Assembly (NCBI GenBank): GCA_002428215.1
Contig: DIUI01000067.1
Span: forward strand, 52,152 to 116,151
Source: Prolixibacteraceae bacterium UBA6162
Lineage (GTDB): Bacteria > Bacteroidota > Bacteroidia > Bacteroidales > Prolixibacteraceae
Length of the DNA: 64,000 nucleotides
Direction of reading: 5' to 3'
Position numbers and translations under genes: made by a program. Numbering within the stretch: position 1 is the first letter of the stretch; each line of letters opens with the position of its first letter. The notes beneath the pieces were generated by a model. The model saw nothing but the letters and a program-made list of their open reading frames with translations, was not told the origin of the DNA and did not search any database. This document shows, one piece after another, positions 47,175-56,779 of this stretch.

Positions 47175-49004
47175 TTAATCTATCAATCTAATTGCTCCCA
47201 GGTCGGCCGAAGAGACCATGCTGGCATAAGCCCGCAGCGCTTTTGAAACTTTTCTTTTGCGTATTCCGGCCTGCCATCCCTCTTTCCCTTTTGCATCTTC
47301 GGCATTTCTTCTGCGCAGCAATTCTTCGTCTGAAACCATAAGCTGGATGCGCCTCGCGAGGATATCGATCTCTATTGTATCGTCATTCTCTATTAGTCCG
47401 ATAGCACCACCCGAAGCTGCCTCGGGTGAGATGTGCCCGATTGATAATCCAGAGGTACCCCCCGAAAAACGGCCATCGGTAATTAGTGCACACTGCTTAT
47501 CGAGTTTTACGGCCTTAAGATAGGAGGTAGGGTAGAGCATCTCCTGCATGCCGGGCCCGCCTTTTGGACCTTCGTATCGGATAACCACTACATGTCCGGC
47601 CTGAATCTCATCGCCAAGAATTGCATTTACGGCATCATCCTGTGAGTTATAAACTCTTGCTATACCTTTGAATGTGTAAACAGAGGGATCTACGCCGGCG
47701 GTTTTAACGATACAGCCGTTTTCGGCAATATTGCCGTATAATACTGCCAGTCCGCCATCGAGGCTGTATGCATGGTCGATGTTTCTGATGCATCCTTTTT
47801 CCCGATCGGTATCGAGCTCCTTATAGGTACTGTTCTGCGATCCCATTACCAGATTGCGGCCACCCCCTGGAGCCGAGAGATAGCGTCTTACAGCGTCGCT
47901 TGTTGAAGTCTTGCGCATAACGTCGTATTCATCAAGCGCAGTTGCCAGTGTTTTTCTATCGATCCTGCTCACCGAAGTGTCGAGCAGTCCGGCCCGGTCC
48001 ATCTCGCCCAATATGCCCAAAATGCCACCGGCACGATTCACGTCCTGAATGTGATAGTGAGAGTTGGGGGCAACTTTACAGAGGTTTGGCGTGGAACGCG
48101 ACAAGCGGTCGATATCATGCATCGTAAAATCAACACCTGCCTCCCATGCAATGGCCAGCAGGTGCAAAACGGTATTGGTTGATCCCCCCATGGCGATGTC
48201 GAGTTTCATTGCGTTCTCGAACGACGCCTTTGTGGCAATATTTCGGGGTAGTACCGATTCGTCGCCTTCGTAATAATAGGCTTTGGTGGCTGCAACAATT
48301 CTCTCGGCGGCCTCTTCGAACAGCAGCTTTCGGTTGCCATGTGTAGCTACAATGGTCCCATTACCGGGAAGCGCCAGTCCGATAGCTTCGGCCAGACAGT
48401 TCATACTGTTGGCGGTGAACATTCCACTGCATGAACCACAGGTAGGACAGGCCTTTTGCTCAATGATTGATAGTTGTTCATCTGAAACCGACTGGTCGGC
48501 AGCCATAACCATGGCATCCACCAGATCGTACATTTTGCCGTCGATTTCGCCTGCCTCCATGGGCCCTCCAGAGACAAAAACAGCCGGTATATTCAGCCTC
48601 ATGGCTGCCATTAACATGCCTGGTGTAATTTTGTCGCAGTTGCTTATGCAAACCATTGCGTCAACAGTATGTGCATTAATCATATACTCTACTGAATCGG
48701 CAATAACATCGCGCGATGGCAGAGAGTATAACATCCCATCGTGCCCCATTGCAATCCCGTCGTCTACAGCAATCGTATTGAACTCTGCAGCAAAGCATCC
48801 ATGTTTTTCGATGAGCGCCTTAATCTGTTGCCCCACCGGATGGAGGTGCATATGCCCTGGTACAAACTGGGTAAATGAGTTCACAACTGCAATCACAGGC
48901 TTTCCAAAGTTCTCCTCCTTCATTCCGTTGGCGCGCCATAAACTGCGTGCTCCTGCCATCCTGCGCCCTTGTGTTGAGGTATTGCTACGTAACGAAATTT
49001 TCAT
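47175..49004 (-). CDS. ilvD: Dihydroxy-acid dehydratase
   Basis: This 609-residue Fe-S enzyme dehydrates dihydroxy acids to the 2-oxo acid precursors of valine, leucine and isoleucine. Cluster ligands are in [13 protein letters not shown] and [17 protein letters not shown]. The C-terminal region has [21 protein letters not shown]. The start at 49004 gives [20 protein letters not shown], the normal N-terminus. It is the first structural gene after the ilv leader, only 21 bases downstream of the attenuator T run. Confidence 0.97.
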   Translation of the reverse strand: MKISLRSNTSTQGRRMAGARSLWRANGMKEENFGKPVIAVVNSFTQFVPGHMHLHPVGQQIKALIEKHGCFAAEFNTIAVDDGIAMGHDGMLYSLPSRDVIADSVEYMINAHTVDAMVCISNCDKITPGMLMAAMRLNIPAVFVSGGPMEAGEIDGKMYDLVDAMVMAADQSVSDEQLSIIEQKACPTCGSCSGMFTANSMNCLAEAIGLALPGNGTIVATHGNRKLLFEEAAERIVAATKAYYYEGDESVLPRNIATKASFENAMKLDIAMGGSTNTVLHLLAIAWEAGVDFTMHDIDRLSRSTPNLCKVAPNSHYHIQDVNRAGGILGILGEMDRAGLLDTSVSRIDRKTLATALDEYDVMRKTSTSDAVRRYLSAPGGGRNLVMGSQNSTYKELDTDREKGCIRNIDHAYSLDGGLAVLYGNIAENGCIVKTAGVDPSVYTFKGIARVYNSQDDAVNAILGDEIQAGHVVVIRYEGPKGGPGMQEMLYPTSYLKAVKLDKQCALITDGRFSGGTSGLSIGHISPEAASGGAIGLIENDDTIEIDILARRIQLMVSDEELLRRRNAEDAKGKEGWQAGIRKRKVSKALRAYASMVSSADLGAIRLID

Positions 49005-49024
49005 GCCTAAAAAATGGTTTTAAT

Positions 49025-49055
49025 AAAAAAGCCTTCCTCTTTATTGAGAAAGGCC
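49025..49055 (-). terminator. Attenuator terminator of the ilv operon
   Basis: On the minus strand GGCCTTTCTC (49055 to 49046) pairs with GAGGAAGGCT (49039 to 49030) with one or two G-U pairs and a 6-base loop, followed by six T (49030 to 49025). It lies between the leader peptide and ilvD. Confidence 0.88.
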
Positions 49056-49085
49056 GTTGTGTTTTAACTTCCACACACAGGTTTA

Positions 49086-49094
49086 GCCCTTCTC
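49086..49094 (-). promoter_or_regulatory. Antiterminator arm of the ilv attenuator
   Basis: GAGAAGGGC on the minus strand pairs with GCCTTTCTC in the terminator's left arm (one G-U pair). As in the leu attenuator it begins on the second base of the leader's TGA stop, giving the same TGAGAA junction. Confidence 0.78.
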
Positions 49095-49152
49095 AGCTGC
49101 TGCTTAGAATAACGACCACCAGAATATGAATGTATGCGGAAAATATCTTCAT
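49093..49152 (-). CDS. ilv operon leader peptide (attenuation)
   Basis: A 19-codon frame, MKIFSAYIHILVVVILSSS, precedes the ilvD attenuator. Nine residues are branched-chain: four Ile, two Leu and three consecutive Val. Codons 8-16 hold eight of them, so scarcity of any of the three amino acids could stall the ribosome. The stop codon overlaps the antiterminator arm. A candidate -7 element lies 22 bases upstream. This is a classical multivalent ilv-type leader. Confidence 0.9.
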   Translation of the reverse strand: MKIFSAYIHILVVVILSSS

Positions 49153-49174
49153 TGCGTATAGCTCTGTTTTGCGG

Positions 49175-49182
49175 CAAAAGTA
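49175..49182 (-). promoter_or_regulatory. Candidate -7 element TACTTTTG of the ilv operon
   Basis: CAAAAGTA on the plus strand matches TAnnTTTG on the minus strand. It is 22 bases before the leader-peptide start, so the transcript would begin just ahead of the leader. Confidence 0.5.
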
Positions 49183-49291
49183 AAAATTAAAATCAATTGC
49201 TATACGAAATTGAAAGTAAAAGTTAATTTTTTCTGTAAAAAATTAAGAAAAGCATTCTTGTCGCTACTAATATTTTGTTCGCAATGCCTTT

Positions 49292-50305
49292 TTAGTCATT
49301 CGTAGTCTTGCCAAGAGTTGCCACCATTACAGCTTTTATGGTGTGGAGTCTGTTTTCGGCCTGATCCCATACCACGGAGGCAGGACTCTCGAAAACATCT
49401 TCGGTAACCTCCATCGCTTCGATGCCAAATTTCTGGAAGATCTCTTCTCCCAGTCGGGTTTCCCGGTTGTGAAAGGCGGGTAAGCAATGCAGGAATTTGG
49501 TATCGGGATTTTTTGTTAATTCCATTACCTGACTGTTCACCTGATAGGGAAGTAACAGTCTGATGCGTTCCTCCCAGACATGGTCGGGCTCACCCATCGA
49601 AACCCATACATCGGTGTAGATAAAGTCACAATCATTTACTGCCGTTGCTACATCATCGGTAATGGTAATTTTTGCACCGGTTTGGGCTGCAATCTCTCGG
49701 CATTGGACTTGCAATGCTTCATCGGGCTGACAGGCGGCAGGTGCACCCGCCCGAAAATCGATACCCATTTTCGCCGAACCCACCATCAGGGAATTTCCCA
49801 TGTTGTTGCGGGCATCTCCCAGATAACAGAGCTTTAACTGGTCGAGTGGTTTGGTGCTGTGCTCCTGCATGGTCAGCAAATCGGCAAGTATCTGTGTGGG
49901 ATGAAACTCATTGGTGAGTCCGTTCCATACAGGTACGCCTGAATAGGCAGCCAATTCTTCCACTACCGATTGTCCGTATCCCCGGTATTCGATGGCATCG
50001 TACATGCGTCCCAATACCCGTGCAGTGTCCTTCATTGACTCCTTATGACCAATCTGTGAGCCCGACGGACCCAGATAGGTAATGCTTGCACCCTGGTCGA
50101 AGGCCGCGACTTCAAAAGCGCATCGTGTGCGGGTGGAGCTTTTTTCGAAGATAAGGGCAATGTTTTTACCGCTTAACTCCGGTTGTTCGGTTCCTGCTTT
50201 CTTGGCCGTTTTAAGTGCGGCCGAAAGTTGAAGCAGGTAACGTATCTCCTCAGGCGTAAAATCGAGTAGTTTTAAAAAATGGCGGTTTCTCAGGTCGATC
50301 GTCAT
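49292..50305 (-). CDS. arcB: Ornithine carbamoyltransferase (probably catabolic)
   Basis: This 337-residue enzyme interconverts ornithine + carbamoyl phosphate and citrulline + phosphate. The carbamoyl-phosphate loop is [15 protein letters not shown], and the ornithine-side motifs are [11 protein letters not shown] and [14 protein letters not shown] (HCLP specific to OTC). It is encoded 30 bases after carbamate kinase. Together they would turn citrulline into ornithine, ammonia, CO2 and ATP, so a catabolic role (arcB) is preferred over the biosynthetic argF name. No arginine deiminase gene is in the window. The sequence does not exclude dual use. Confidence 0.88.
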   Translation of the reverse strand: MTIDLRNRHFLKLLDFTPEEIRYLLQLSAALKTAKKAGTEQPELSGKNIALIFEKSSTRTRCAFEVAAFDQGASITYLGPSGSQIGHKESMKDTARVLGRMYDAIEYRGYGQSVVEELAAYSGVPVWNGLTNEFHPTQILADLLTMQEHSTKPLDQLKLCYLGDARNNMGNSLMVGSAKMGIDFRAGAPAACQPDEALQVQCREIAAQTGAKITITDDVATAVNDCDFIYTDVWVSMGEPDHVWEERIRLLLPYQVNSQVMELTKNPDTKFLHCLPAFHNRETRLGEEIFQKFGIEAMEVTEDVFESPASVVWDQAENRLHTIKAVMVATLGKTTND

Positions 50306-50335
50306 TGGTCTCTTTTTTAATAATAATTCCAGTTA

Positions 50336-51289
50336 CTATTCGTAGTGGAGTGTAATCTTTGAACCGAATCTCTTGTCTTCCAGTTTACGAGCTTCTGTGA
50401 TTACACTCTTTTTTCCCCCACTGGCAATAAATTGCAGGCAGGCTCTGATTTTGGGAGCCATAGACCCCTCTCCAAAAGTGCCGGCATTGAGATAGTTTAA
50501 AGCATCGTGGTAGTCGAGAAATTCCAGTTTCTCCTGTTTCGGAGATCCAAAGTCTTTAAAAATGAACGGAACATCGGTAAGAATATAGAGCTCATCGGCG
50601 CCGATCTGGGTAGCCAGCATGGCCGATGCCACATCTTTGTCTATTACTGCATCAACGGTTCTGATGTCGCCCTGTTCGTCGTAATAGACGGGTATTCCAC
50701 CTCCGCCCGCTGCAATTACAATATTGCCCTGACGTGCAAGATGGCCGATGAGGGTATGGTTAAGTACATTGCGCGGTTCCGGCGAAGCCACAACCCTTCG
50801 GTACCCACCGCCTGACTTTCCGGAGGGTTTGAAGATCCAGTTCCGGCTGCCGGAAATTTTGTCGGCCTCTTCCTTGCTGTATATTTTCCCGATGCCCTTC
50901 ACCGGATTCTCAAAGGCCGGATCAAGGGGGTCTACTACCACCATATTCACTAAGGTAACTACATGCCGGTCGATGCCGTGCCGGTGCAGGACATTCCTTA
51001 ACATTCTTTCAATCATATACCCTATGCCTCCCTGCGAGTCGGCAACACAAATATCGAGTGGCATAGGTGCAATCTGAAACAGTAATTCGCCTGCCTCGTT
51101 GCGCATCAAAATGTTCCCAACCTGCGGTCCATTTCCATGGGTAATCACCAGATCGTAACCATCTTTTATCAGAAAGATCATGTTTTCGATGGTTTCGGCA
51201 GCATTCTTTTCCTGTTCCTCGATGGTTCCTTTCTCATCCTGACGCAGCAGCGCATTTCCCCCCAGGGCAGTAACCGCAAGTTTGCGCAT
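50336..51289 (-). CDS. arcC: Carbamate kinase
   Basis: This 317-residue amino acid kinase family protein transfers phosphate from carbamoyl phosphate to ADP, giving ATP, ammonia and CO2. It starts MRKLAVTALGGNALLRQDEKG. It also contains ITHGNGPQVGNILMRNE, VVASPEPRNVL, AAGGGGIPVYYDE and VIDKDVASAMLATQIGAD, all standard. It is the upstream partner of the ornithine carbamoyltransferase gene in a two-gene operon. Confidence 0.95.
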   Translation of the reverse strand: MRKLAVTALGGNALLRQDEKGTIEEQEKNAAETIENMIFLIKDGYDLVITHGNGPQVGNILMRNEAGELLFQIAPMPLDICVADSQGGIGYMIERMLRNVLHRHGIDRHVVTLVNMVVVDPLDPAFENPVKGIGKIYSKEEADKISGSRNWIFKPSGKSGGGYRRVVASPEPRNVLNHTLIGHLARQGNIVIAAGGGGIPVYYDEQGDIRTVDAVIDKDVASAMLATQIGADELYILTDVPFIFKDFGSPKQEKLEFLDYHDALNYLNAGTFGEGSMAPKIRACLQFIASGGKKSVITEARKLEDKRFGSKITLHYE

Positions 51290-51501
51290 AATTTAGCGTT
51301 TAACGGGTTGTTCTTTACAAAGTAAGCGATTGAATAGAACAAAAACACTGATGTTTATTATGGTATCTACGATTGCGAAGCTCTTTGCATGAAATTATGA
51401 ACAGGAAGGGTTGTTGGCTTGGGTGCTGTAAGTTAATAATTTACACGGTATGCCAGGCCTTCGAACTCATAATGTCGCCGGCTTCGAAGGATAAAATTCA
51501 T

Positions 51502-51509
51502 TACATTTG
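51502..51509 (+). promoter_or_regulatory. Candidate ftsK -7 element TACATTTG
   Basis: Exact TAnnTTTG match, ending 27 bases before the ATG at 51537. It overlaps the in-frame upstream alternative start at 51507, which supports the later start. Confidence 0.55.
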
Positions 51510-51536
51510 TGCCAAATTCCCTGTCAAACTGGTCAA

Positions 51537-53948
51537 ATGGTAACAAATGCACGCAAGAAATCAGGTAACGCAAAGAGAGGAGGCTCCACGCAGCCCTGGT
51601 GGTCTTTTTTTACAGACTACCGTTTTTCGTTTACTGCAGGGGTAATTCTGCTGGTATTTACCTTCTATATGTCCATTGCGTTTATCTCCTTTATTTTTAC
51701 GGGTGCTGCCGATCAGAGTAAATTCGACCTCCCCGCCAGGGAGTTGCTCCTGGATGCCGAGATTAAAGTCGAAAATCACGCAGGGAAAGCTGGGGCATGG
51801 TTGTCCGATCTGCTTATAAACCGCGGCTTTGGCATTGGTTCATATCTCTTTATATACCTTCTCGGACTGCTTGGCTTTCGGATGCTGGGATATAAACCTT
51901 TACACGGATACCGTAACGTCACATTTTCGGTGCTAAGCTTACTCTGGATTTCGGTTATGCTTGGTTTTTTATTTGCCAAAAGCGATGCGGGATCTTTTCT
52001 CTACCCGGGTGGTCGTTATGGTTTTGTGTCTGCTATCTGGCTCAATTCCCTTTTGGGTAAAGCGGGTACGTTTCTTTTACTTCTACTGACAGCCTTCACC
52101 GTTACAACAATAACCTTTAAATCATCGCTTCCCTGGTTGATAGCCAAACTCAAGCCCAAAGAAAAGGCAGCAGTGCTTGTCGACGAGAACGACCCTCTGG
52201 GCGGTTTTTTGGTCGACGATGAGCCTGAATATCCTACAGAAGCTGCCATTACGAAGGTTATCGACGATTCAGATGTGGTGCAGGCCATTTTTGATCCCGA
52301 CGAACATCTTTCGGATGAGGTAAGCCTGGCACATCAAAATTTTGAAGTATCCGGAGTTGATGCCGTAGCACTGCCCGAAGACAAGGGGCTTGAAATAGAG
52401 ATCGAGCCTACAGAAGAGGAGGAGGAGTTTGTTCCCGATGGCACAATGCCCGATTACGATCCAACACTCGAACTTTTTAACTACCGAAAACCCACGCTCG
52501 ATTTGCTTTCCGACCATCAATACGGCAAAGCGGAGGTGAGCAACGAGGAGTTGATTTCAAACAAAAATAAAATTGTTGATACCCTCAGGCACTATAAAAT
52601 AGAGATTACTAAAATTCGGGCAACGATTGGTCCCACCATTACTCTTTATGAGATTGTGCCGGCACCGGGCATTCGAATTGCCAAAATCAAAAACCTCGAA
52701 GACGATATTGCATTGAGCCTGGCTGCGCTTGGCATCCGAATTATTGCGCCCATACCCGGAAGGGGGACCATAGGTATTGAGGTTCCCAACCAAAATCCGG
52801 AAGTGGTTTCGATGAAGAGCATTCTCAGTTCCAAGAAGTTTATGGAGTCCGATGCCGAACTGCCCATTGTACTGGGTAAGACCATCTCGAACGAAACCTT
52901 CATGTTCGATCTGGTTAAAATGCCTCACATTCTGGTTGCCGGTGCAACTGGTCAGGGTAAATCGGTGGGCCTCAATGTGATTATTGCCTCATTGTTGTAT
53001 AAAAAGCACCCATCGGAACTTAAATTCGTATTTGTCGATCCCAAAAAGGTCGAACTCAATTTGTATGCCTCCATAGAGCGACATTTTCTTGCCAAACTGC
53101 CCGACGACGATGATGCCATTATTACCGATATACAGAAGGTGAAGCATACCCTTGCCAGTCTGACTGTAGAGATGGACCGCCGGTATGACTTGCTAAAGAA
53201 GGCCCACGCCCGAAATGTAAAAGAGTACAACGAAAAATTTGTCAAGCGCAGACTTAATCCGGATAAGGGACACCGTTATCTTCCCTATATTGTGGTAATC
53301 ATCGATGAGTTTGCCGATCTAATCATGACGGCTGGTAAGGAGATTGAACTGCCCATTGCCAGAATTGCCCAGCTTGCGCGCGCTGTAGGTATTCACATGA
53401 TTATTGCAACACAGCGACCCTCCATCAACATCATTACAGGCGTTATCAAGGCAAACTTCCCGGCTCGTATTGCCTTCAAAGTGGCCTCTATGATCGATTC
53501 GCGTACCATTCTCGATGCCACAGGCGCCAATCAGCTGATTGGAAAGGGCGATATGCTCATTTCAAGTGGAAGTACCGTGTCGAGGGTTCAATGCGCATTC
53601 CTCGATACGCCCGAAGTGGAGACCATTTGTCAGTTTATTGCTGATCAGCCTGGATTCCCGACCGCATTTTTACTTCCCGAAGTAGAAAATGGCGACGATG
53701 GCCTGCTGGATACCGATTTATCTAACCGTGACGAAATGTTCAATGAGGCTGCTCAAATGATAGTGCGCAATCAAATGGGTTCAACCTCCATGATTCAGCG
53801 CAAATTATCGATAGGCTACAACCGTGCCGGCCGCATAATGGATCAGCTTGAAAGAGCAGGCATTGTGGGTCCGAGCGAAGGTAGCAAGGCCCGACAGGTT
53901 TTGATACAGGATGAGTATAGTTTGGAACAATTATTGAACAATCTCTGA
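51537..53948 (+). CDS. ftsK: DNA translocase FtsK
   Basis: This 803-residue septal DNA pump has an N-terminal part with about four membrane spans (from VILLVFTFYMSIAFISFIF to LLTAFTVTTITF). An acidic linker of ~170 residues follows. The RecA-like motor has Walker A GATGQGKSVGLN near 469-480 and Walker B YIVVIIDEFADLI near 585. IATQRPSINIITGVIKANFPARI is conserved. The C-terminal gamma winged-helix (QMGSTSMIQRKLSIGYNRAG) recognises orienting DNA sequences. The protein is shorter than E. coli FtsK because the linker is short, as in most Bacteroidota. The ATG at 51537 was chosen because the promoter overlaps the earlier start. lolA follows after 71 bases and may be co-transcribed. Confidence 0.95.
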   Translation: MVTNARKKSGNAKRGGSTQPWWSFFTDYRFSFTAGVILLVFTFYMSIAFISFIFTGAADQSKFDLPARELLLDAEIKVENHAGKAGAWLSDLLINRGFGIGSYLFIYLLGLLGFRMLGYKPLHGYRNVTFSVLSLLWISVMLGFLFAKSDAGSFLYPGGRYGFVSAIWLNSLLGKAGTFLLLLLTAFTVTTITFKSSLPWLIAKLKPKEKAAVLVDENDPLGGFLVDDEPEYPTEAAITKVIDDSDVVQAIFDPDEHLSDEVSLAHQNFEVSGVDAVALPEDKGLEIEIEPTEEEEEFVPDGTMPDYDPTLELFNYRKPTLDLLSDHQYGKAEVSNEELISNKNKIVDTLRHYKIEITKIRATIGPTITLYEIVPAPGIRIAKIKNLEDDIALSLAALGIRIIAPIPGRGTIGIEVPNQNPEVVSMKSILSSKKFMESDAELPIVLGKTISNETFMFDLVKMPHILVAGATGQGKSVGLNVIIASLLYKKHPSELKFVFVDPKKVELNLYASIERHFLAKLPDDDDAIITDIQKVKHTLASLTVEMDRRYDLLKKAHARNVKEYNEKFVKRRLNPDKGHRYLPYIVVIIDEFADLIMTAGKEIELPIARIAQLARAVGIHMIIATQRPSINIITGVIKANFPARIAFKVASMIDSRTILDATGANQLIGKGDMLISSGSTVSRVQCAFLDTPEVETICQFIADQPGFPTAFLLPEVENGDDGLLDTDLSNRDEMFNEAAQMIVRNQMGSTSMIQRKLSIGYNRAGRIMDQLERAGIVGPSEGSKARQVLIQDEYSLEQLLNNL

Positions 53949-54019
53949 ACCGACCGACCTGGTTAGGATTATCGGATCCGGAAAAACAATTTAATGTCAG
54001 AATATTAATCGATTACTAG

Positions 54020-54670
54020 ATGAAGAGAGTTTTTTTACTGGTTGTAGGATTGTTGGTGGTTACCCTGCTTTCTGCGCAGAGTGATCAAAGGGCAAGGCAA
54101 ATGCTGGAGCAAACCAGCAAAAAAATGCAAAGTTTTCAGACACTCTCGGCCAGTTTCCTGTTTACCATGGAAAACAACCGTATGGGAATTAATGAAAAGA
54201 ATTCCGGGTCGCTGCTGCTCAAAGGAGCCAAGTATCAGGTAAAATTGCCTGATTTGGGTATGCAGGTGTTTTCGGATGGCAAAACAGTCTGGAATTTTAT
54301 GGAGGCTGCAAATCAGGTACTGGTAACCAATGCCGGCGACGATAGCCAGGGAGTTATAGATCCATCTATGATTTTCAATGTTTACAAGGAGGGATTTAGC
54401 TATACCTATTTAGAAGAGAAATCTGTAGCCGGCAAGCAGATTGCCTATATGGAGCTCATTCCTGATGATAAATCGGGCGACTTTACAAAGATTACGGTAG
54501 GTGTCGACAAAAATGCGCTCATGGTTCATTCGCTGGTTACCCACGGCAAAGATGGCAACCTTTACGGAATATATGTAAACGATTACCGGACCAATCAGGC
54601 CATCGACGATGGCCAGTTTGTTTTCAGCAAAACAGCCCATCCCAGGGTAGAAGAGATCGATTTTAGATAA
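54020..54670 (+). CDS. lolA: Outer-membrane lipoprotein carrier protein LolA
   Basis: This 216-residue exported protein (signal peptide ending TLLSAQS) has the LolA-like open-barrel pattern: MLEQTSKKMQSFQTLSASFLF, SGSLLLKGAKYQVKLP, SDGKTVWNFMEAANQVLV and a C-terminal FVFSKTAHPRVEEIDFR. It ferries lipoproteins across the periplasm. Downstream of ftsK is a common LolA location in Bacteroidota. It is convergent with pyruvate kinase, 23 bases away. Confidence 0.88.
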   Translation: MKRVFLLVVGLLVVTLLSAQSDQRARQMLEQTSKKMQSFQTLSASFLFTMENNRMGINEKNSGSLLLKGAKYQVKLPDLGMQVFSDGKTVWNFMEAANQVLVTNAGDDSQGVIDPSMIFNVYKEGFSYTYLEEKSVAGKQIAYMELIPDDKSGDFTKITVGVDKNALMVHSLVTHGKDGNLYGIYVNDYRTNQAIDDGQFVFSKTAHPRVEEIDFR

Positions 54671-54693
54671 AACTTACTGGTTGAAGCAGTGGA

Positions 54694-56100
54694 TCAGGGT
54701 TCAACCTTGAACTTATCGACGGTCGAAATTTCGATAAACGACGCACCGGCATCGTCACCAAACCTACCACCCACATAGATAATCAGATCGTCGCGGTCTA
54801 TGCTGTGGCTTGCAAGGAGAGAGGAAATAGCTGCTTTCTCAATTTTGAATTTATTCTTCTTGATTTCGAGAAACGACGGAAAGACTCCATAGGACAGGGC
54901 CATCTCCCTTACTACACGCATGGAGTGACATTTGGCAAACACAGGGCAGGAGCCTCTGAAAGAGGCCAGGTACCGCGATGTTTTTCCGGTGGTTGTTGTG
55001 GCAATTATAGAACTTACCGGAAGCTCATTGGAAGCCTTAATCGCAGCTTCGGCCAGATAGGCCTGAATGTCATTTTTAAGGACGGGTTTGGTTACATCAT
55101 TTCGGTTGTCGTACGAAATTTCAGTCTCACGGGCTATACGCGCCATAGTTTTTACTGCTTCTACAGGGAATTTTCCATAGGCGGTTTCCCCACTCAGCAT
55201 CAGTGCGTCAGTTCGCGAAAATACTGCATTGGCAATGTCACTTACTTCGGCTCTTGTAGGGCGAGGATGTTCAATCATGCTATGAAGCATTTGCGTTGCT
55301 ACAATTACCGGTCGCATACGCTCGATTGCTTTGCGGATAAGGTTTCGCTGTATACCCGGCAGCTTTTCGGCAGCAATCTCTATCCCCAAATCTCCGCGGG
55401 CTATCATAATTCCATACGCCTTGTCGAGTATCTCGTCGATGTTGTTTACTCCGTCGAGATTCTCTATTTTGGCGATGATCTTGATGGGGCTGTTATGGTT
55501 GTCGAGAATTTGCTGGACTTCAAGGACATCTTTTTTGTTGCGGACAAATGAGTGGGCGATAAAATCGAGTTTCTGCTCAATGGCAAAGAGAATGAAATGA
55601 CGGTCTTTTTCGGTTACCGATGGTAATTCAAAAGTAACCCCCGGAACGTTGAGACTCTTATTGTTTTTGATTATCCCATCGTTTTCGACCCTGCACTCCA
55701 GATGCTGCTGGTTCGAAACAACGGTTAGTTCGATATCTCCATCGTCAATCAATATCCTATTGCCGGGGACAAGCATCTCATGGATGTGGGCGTAGCTCAC
55801 CAGCAATTGGTTGTTTTTCGATTGTTGAAACTGACCACTAACCAAAAGCATATCGCCTTTCTTTACAACAATAGGTTCGGTTACCTGCTGGGTGCGAACC
55901 TCGGGACCTTTGGTGTCGATAAGGATGGCTATTTTATTCGATACTTTCCGAATGTTTTGAATGACGGTAAGGGCTGTCTCAGTGGTTATGTGGGCTGTAT
56001 TGATCCTGGCTACATTCATTCCGGCATCAAACAGCTTTTGAATAAATTCAACGTCACAATTCAGGTCGGAAATGCTGGCAACAATTTTGGTCAATCTCAT
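54694..56100 (-). CDS. pyk: Pyruvate kinase
   Basis: This 468-residue enzyme makes pyruvate and ATP from phosphoenolpyruvate. It shows AILIDTKGPEVRTQ, IAKIENLDGVNNIDEI with the catalytic Lys, IMIARGDLGIEI and ATQMLHSMIEHPRPTRAEVSDIANAVF. The usual NFSHG near the N-terminus reads RINTAHI here, a variant typical of the Bacteroidota group. The C-terminal alpha/beta domain is present (TTTGKTSRYLASFRG). TACTTTTG on this strand at 56131-56124 is a candidate -7 element. Confidence 0.95.
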   Translation of the reverse strand: MRLTKIVASISDLNCDVEFIQKLFDAGMNVARINTAHITTETALTVIQNIRKVSNKIAILIDTKGPEVRTQQVTEPIVVKKGDMLLVSGQFQQSKNNQLLVSYAHIHEMLVPGNRILIDDGDIELTVVSNQQHLECRVENDGIIKNNKSLNVPGVTFELPSVTEKDRHFILFAIEQKLDFIAHSFVRNKKDVLEVQQILDNHNSPIKIIAKIENLDGVNNIDEILDKAYGIMIARGDLGIEIAAEKLPGIQRNLIRKAIERMRPVIVATQMLHSMIEHPRPTRAEVSDIANAVFSRTDALMLSGETAYGKFPVEAVKTMARIARETEISYDNRNDVTKPVLKNDIQAYLAEAAIKASNELPVSSIIATTTTGKTSRYLASFRGSCPVFAKCHSMRVVREMALSYGVFPSFLEIKKNKFKIEKAAISSLLASHSIDRDDLIIYVGGRFGDDAGASFIEISTVDKFKVEP

Positions 56101-56123
56101 ATATGGTCAATTTTCGGATGGTG

Positions 56124-56131
56124 CAAAAGTA
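56124..56131 (-). promoter_or_regulatory. Candidate pyk -7 element TACTTTTG
   Basis: CAAAAGTA on the plus strand, 24 bases before the pyk ATG at 56100; exact TAnnTTTG match on the minus strand. Confidence 0.5.
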
Positions 56132-56197
56132 AATAATTATGCTGCGAACCCACTTCAATCGTTGGGTATGTTAACCATTGTTTACAATGAACAGGGT

Positions 56198-56626
56198 TTA
56201 ATATTCTGCCGCAACCATAAAACTCTCCACCGCCAGGTTGTACGAAAGTAGTCCAAAACCCATAATGCATCCCTTGCATACCGGACCAATTACCGAGGTA
56301 TGACGAAACGCCTCACGGCTTAGCGTGTTGGAGATATGAACTTCTACTACAGGGATACTGATGGCCGAAATGGCATCACGCAAAGCAATCGATGTGTGGG
56401 TATAGGCACCGGCATTCAGAATAATACCCGTGCCTGTAAAACCAAAGGCATGCAGCTTATCAATTAACTCTCCTTCAATATTGGATTGAAAATATTCGAA
56501 TGTAACGGTTGGATAGGTTAGTTTTAACTGCTCCAAATGCGTTTCAAATCCTTTGTTGCCATAAATACCGGGCTCTCGCTTGCCAAGAAGATTGAGGTTT
56601 GGACCGTTAATTATGAGAATATTCAT
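56198..56626 (-). CDS. aroQ: 3-Dehydroquinate dehydratase, type II
   Basis: This 142-residue flavodoxin-fold enzyme removes water from 3-dehydroquinate in the shikimate pathway. It begins ILIINGPNLNLLGKREPGIYG, with the catalytic Tyr in this loop. The active-site stretches ILNAGAYTHTSIALRDAI and PVVEVHISN are present. Length is typical. It is monocistronic, divergent from the xerD-type gene. Confidence 0.95.
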   Translation of the reverse strand: MNILIINGPNLNLLGKREPGIYGNKGFETHLEQLKLTYPTVTFEYFQSNIEGELIDKLHAFGFTGTGIILNAGAYTHTSIALRDAISAISIPVVEVHISNTLSREAFRHTSVIGPVCKGCIMGFGLLSYNLAVESFMVAAEY

Positions 56627-56779
56627 GTTTTTATGTTGAATTTTATTTTAAATAACTACTTTTATCCTTTCGAGGTTAAGGTAATAGAAGAAATTAGTAA
56701 TATTTATCAAAAGTATAATAATTTTCGATGCAGAGGATCGAAGATTTTTTGAGCGTTTTTAATCAAAAAAGCAACTTTT

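Noticed and set aside
48283..49023. 246-codon open frame on the plus strand
   Set aside because: Lies wholly antisense to ilvD, which has all its catalytic motifs; the translated product has no family pattern and is a shadow frame.
54679..54706. Inverted repeat GGTTGAA/TTCAACC between lolA and pyk
   Set aside because: Only 7 bases, no T run, and it overlaps the pyk stop; not enough to call a terminator.
54805..55551. 248-codon open frame on the plus strand
   Set aside because: Antisense to pyruvate kinase; cysteine/arginine-rich composition without signal or domain features; a shadow frame.
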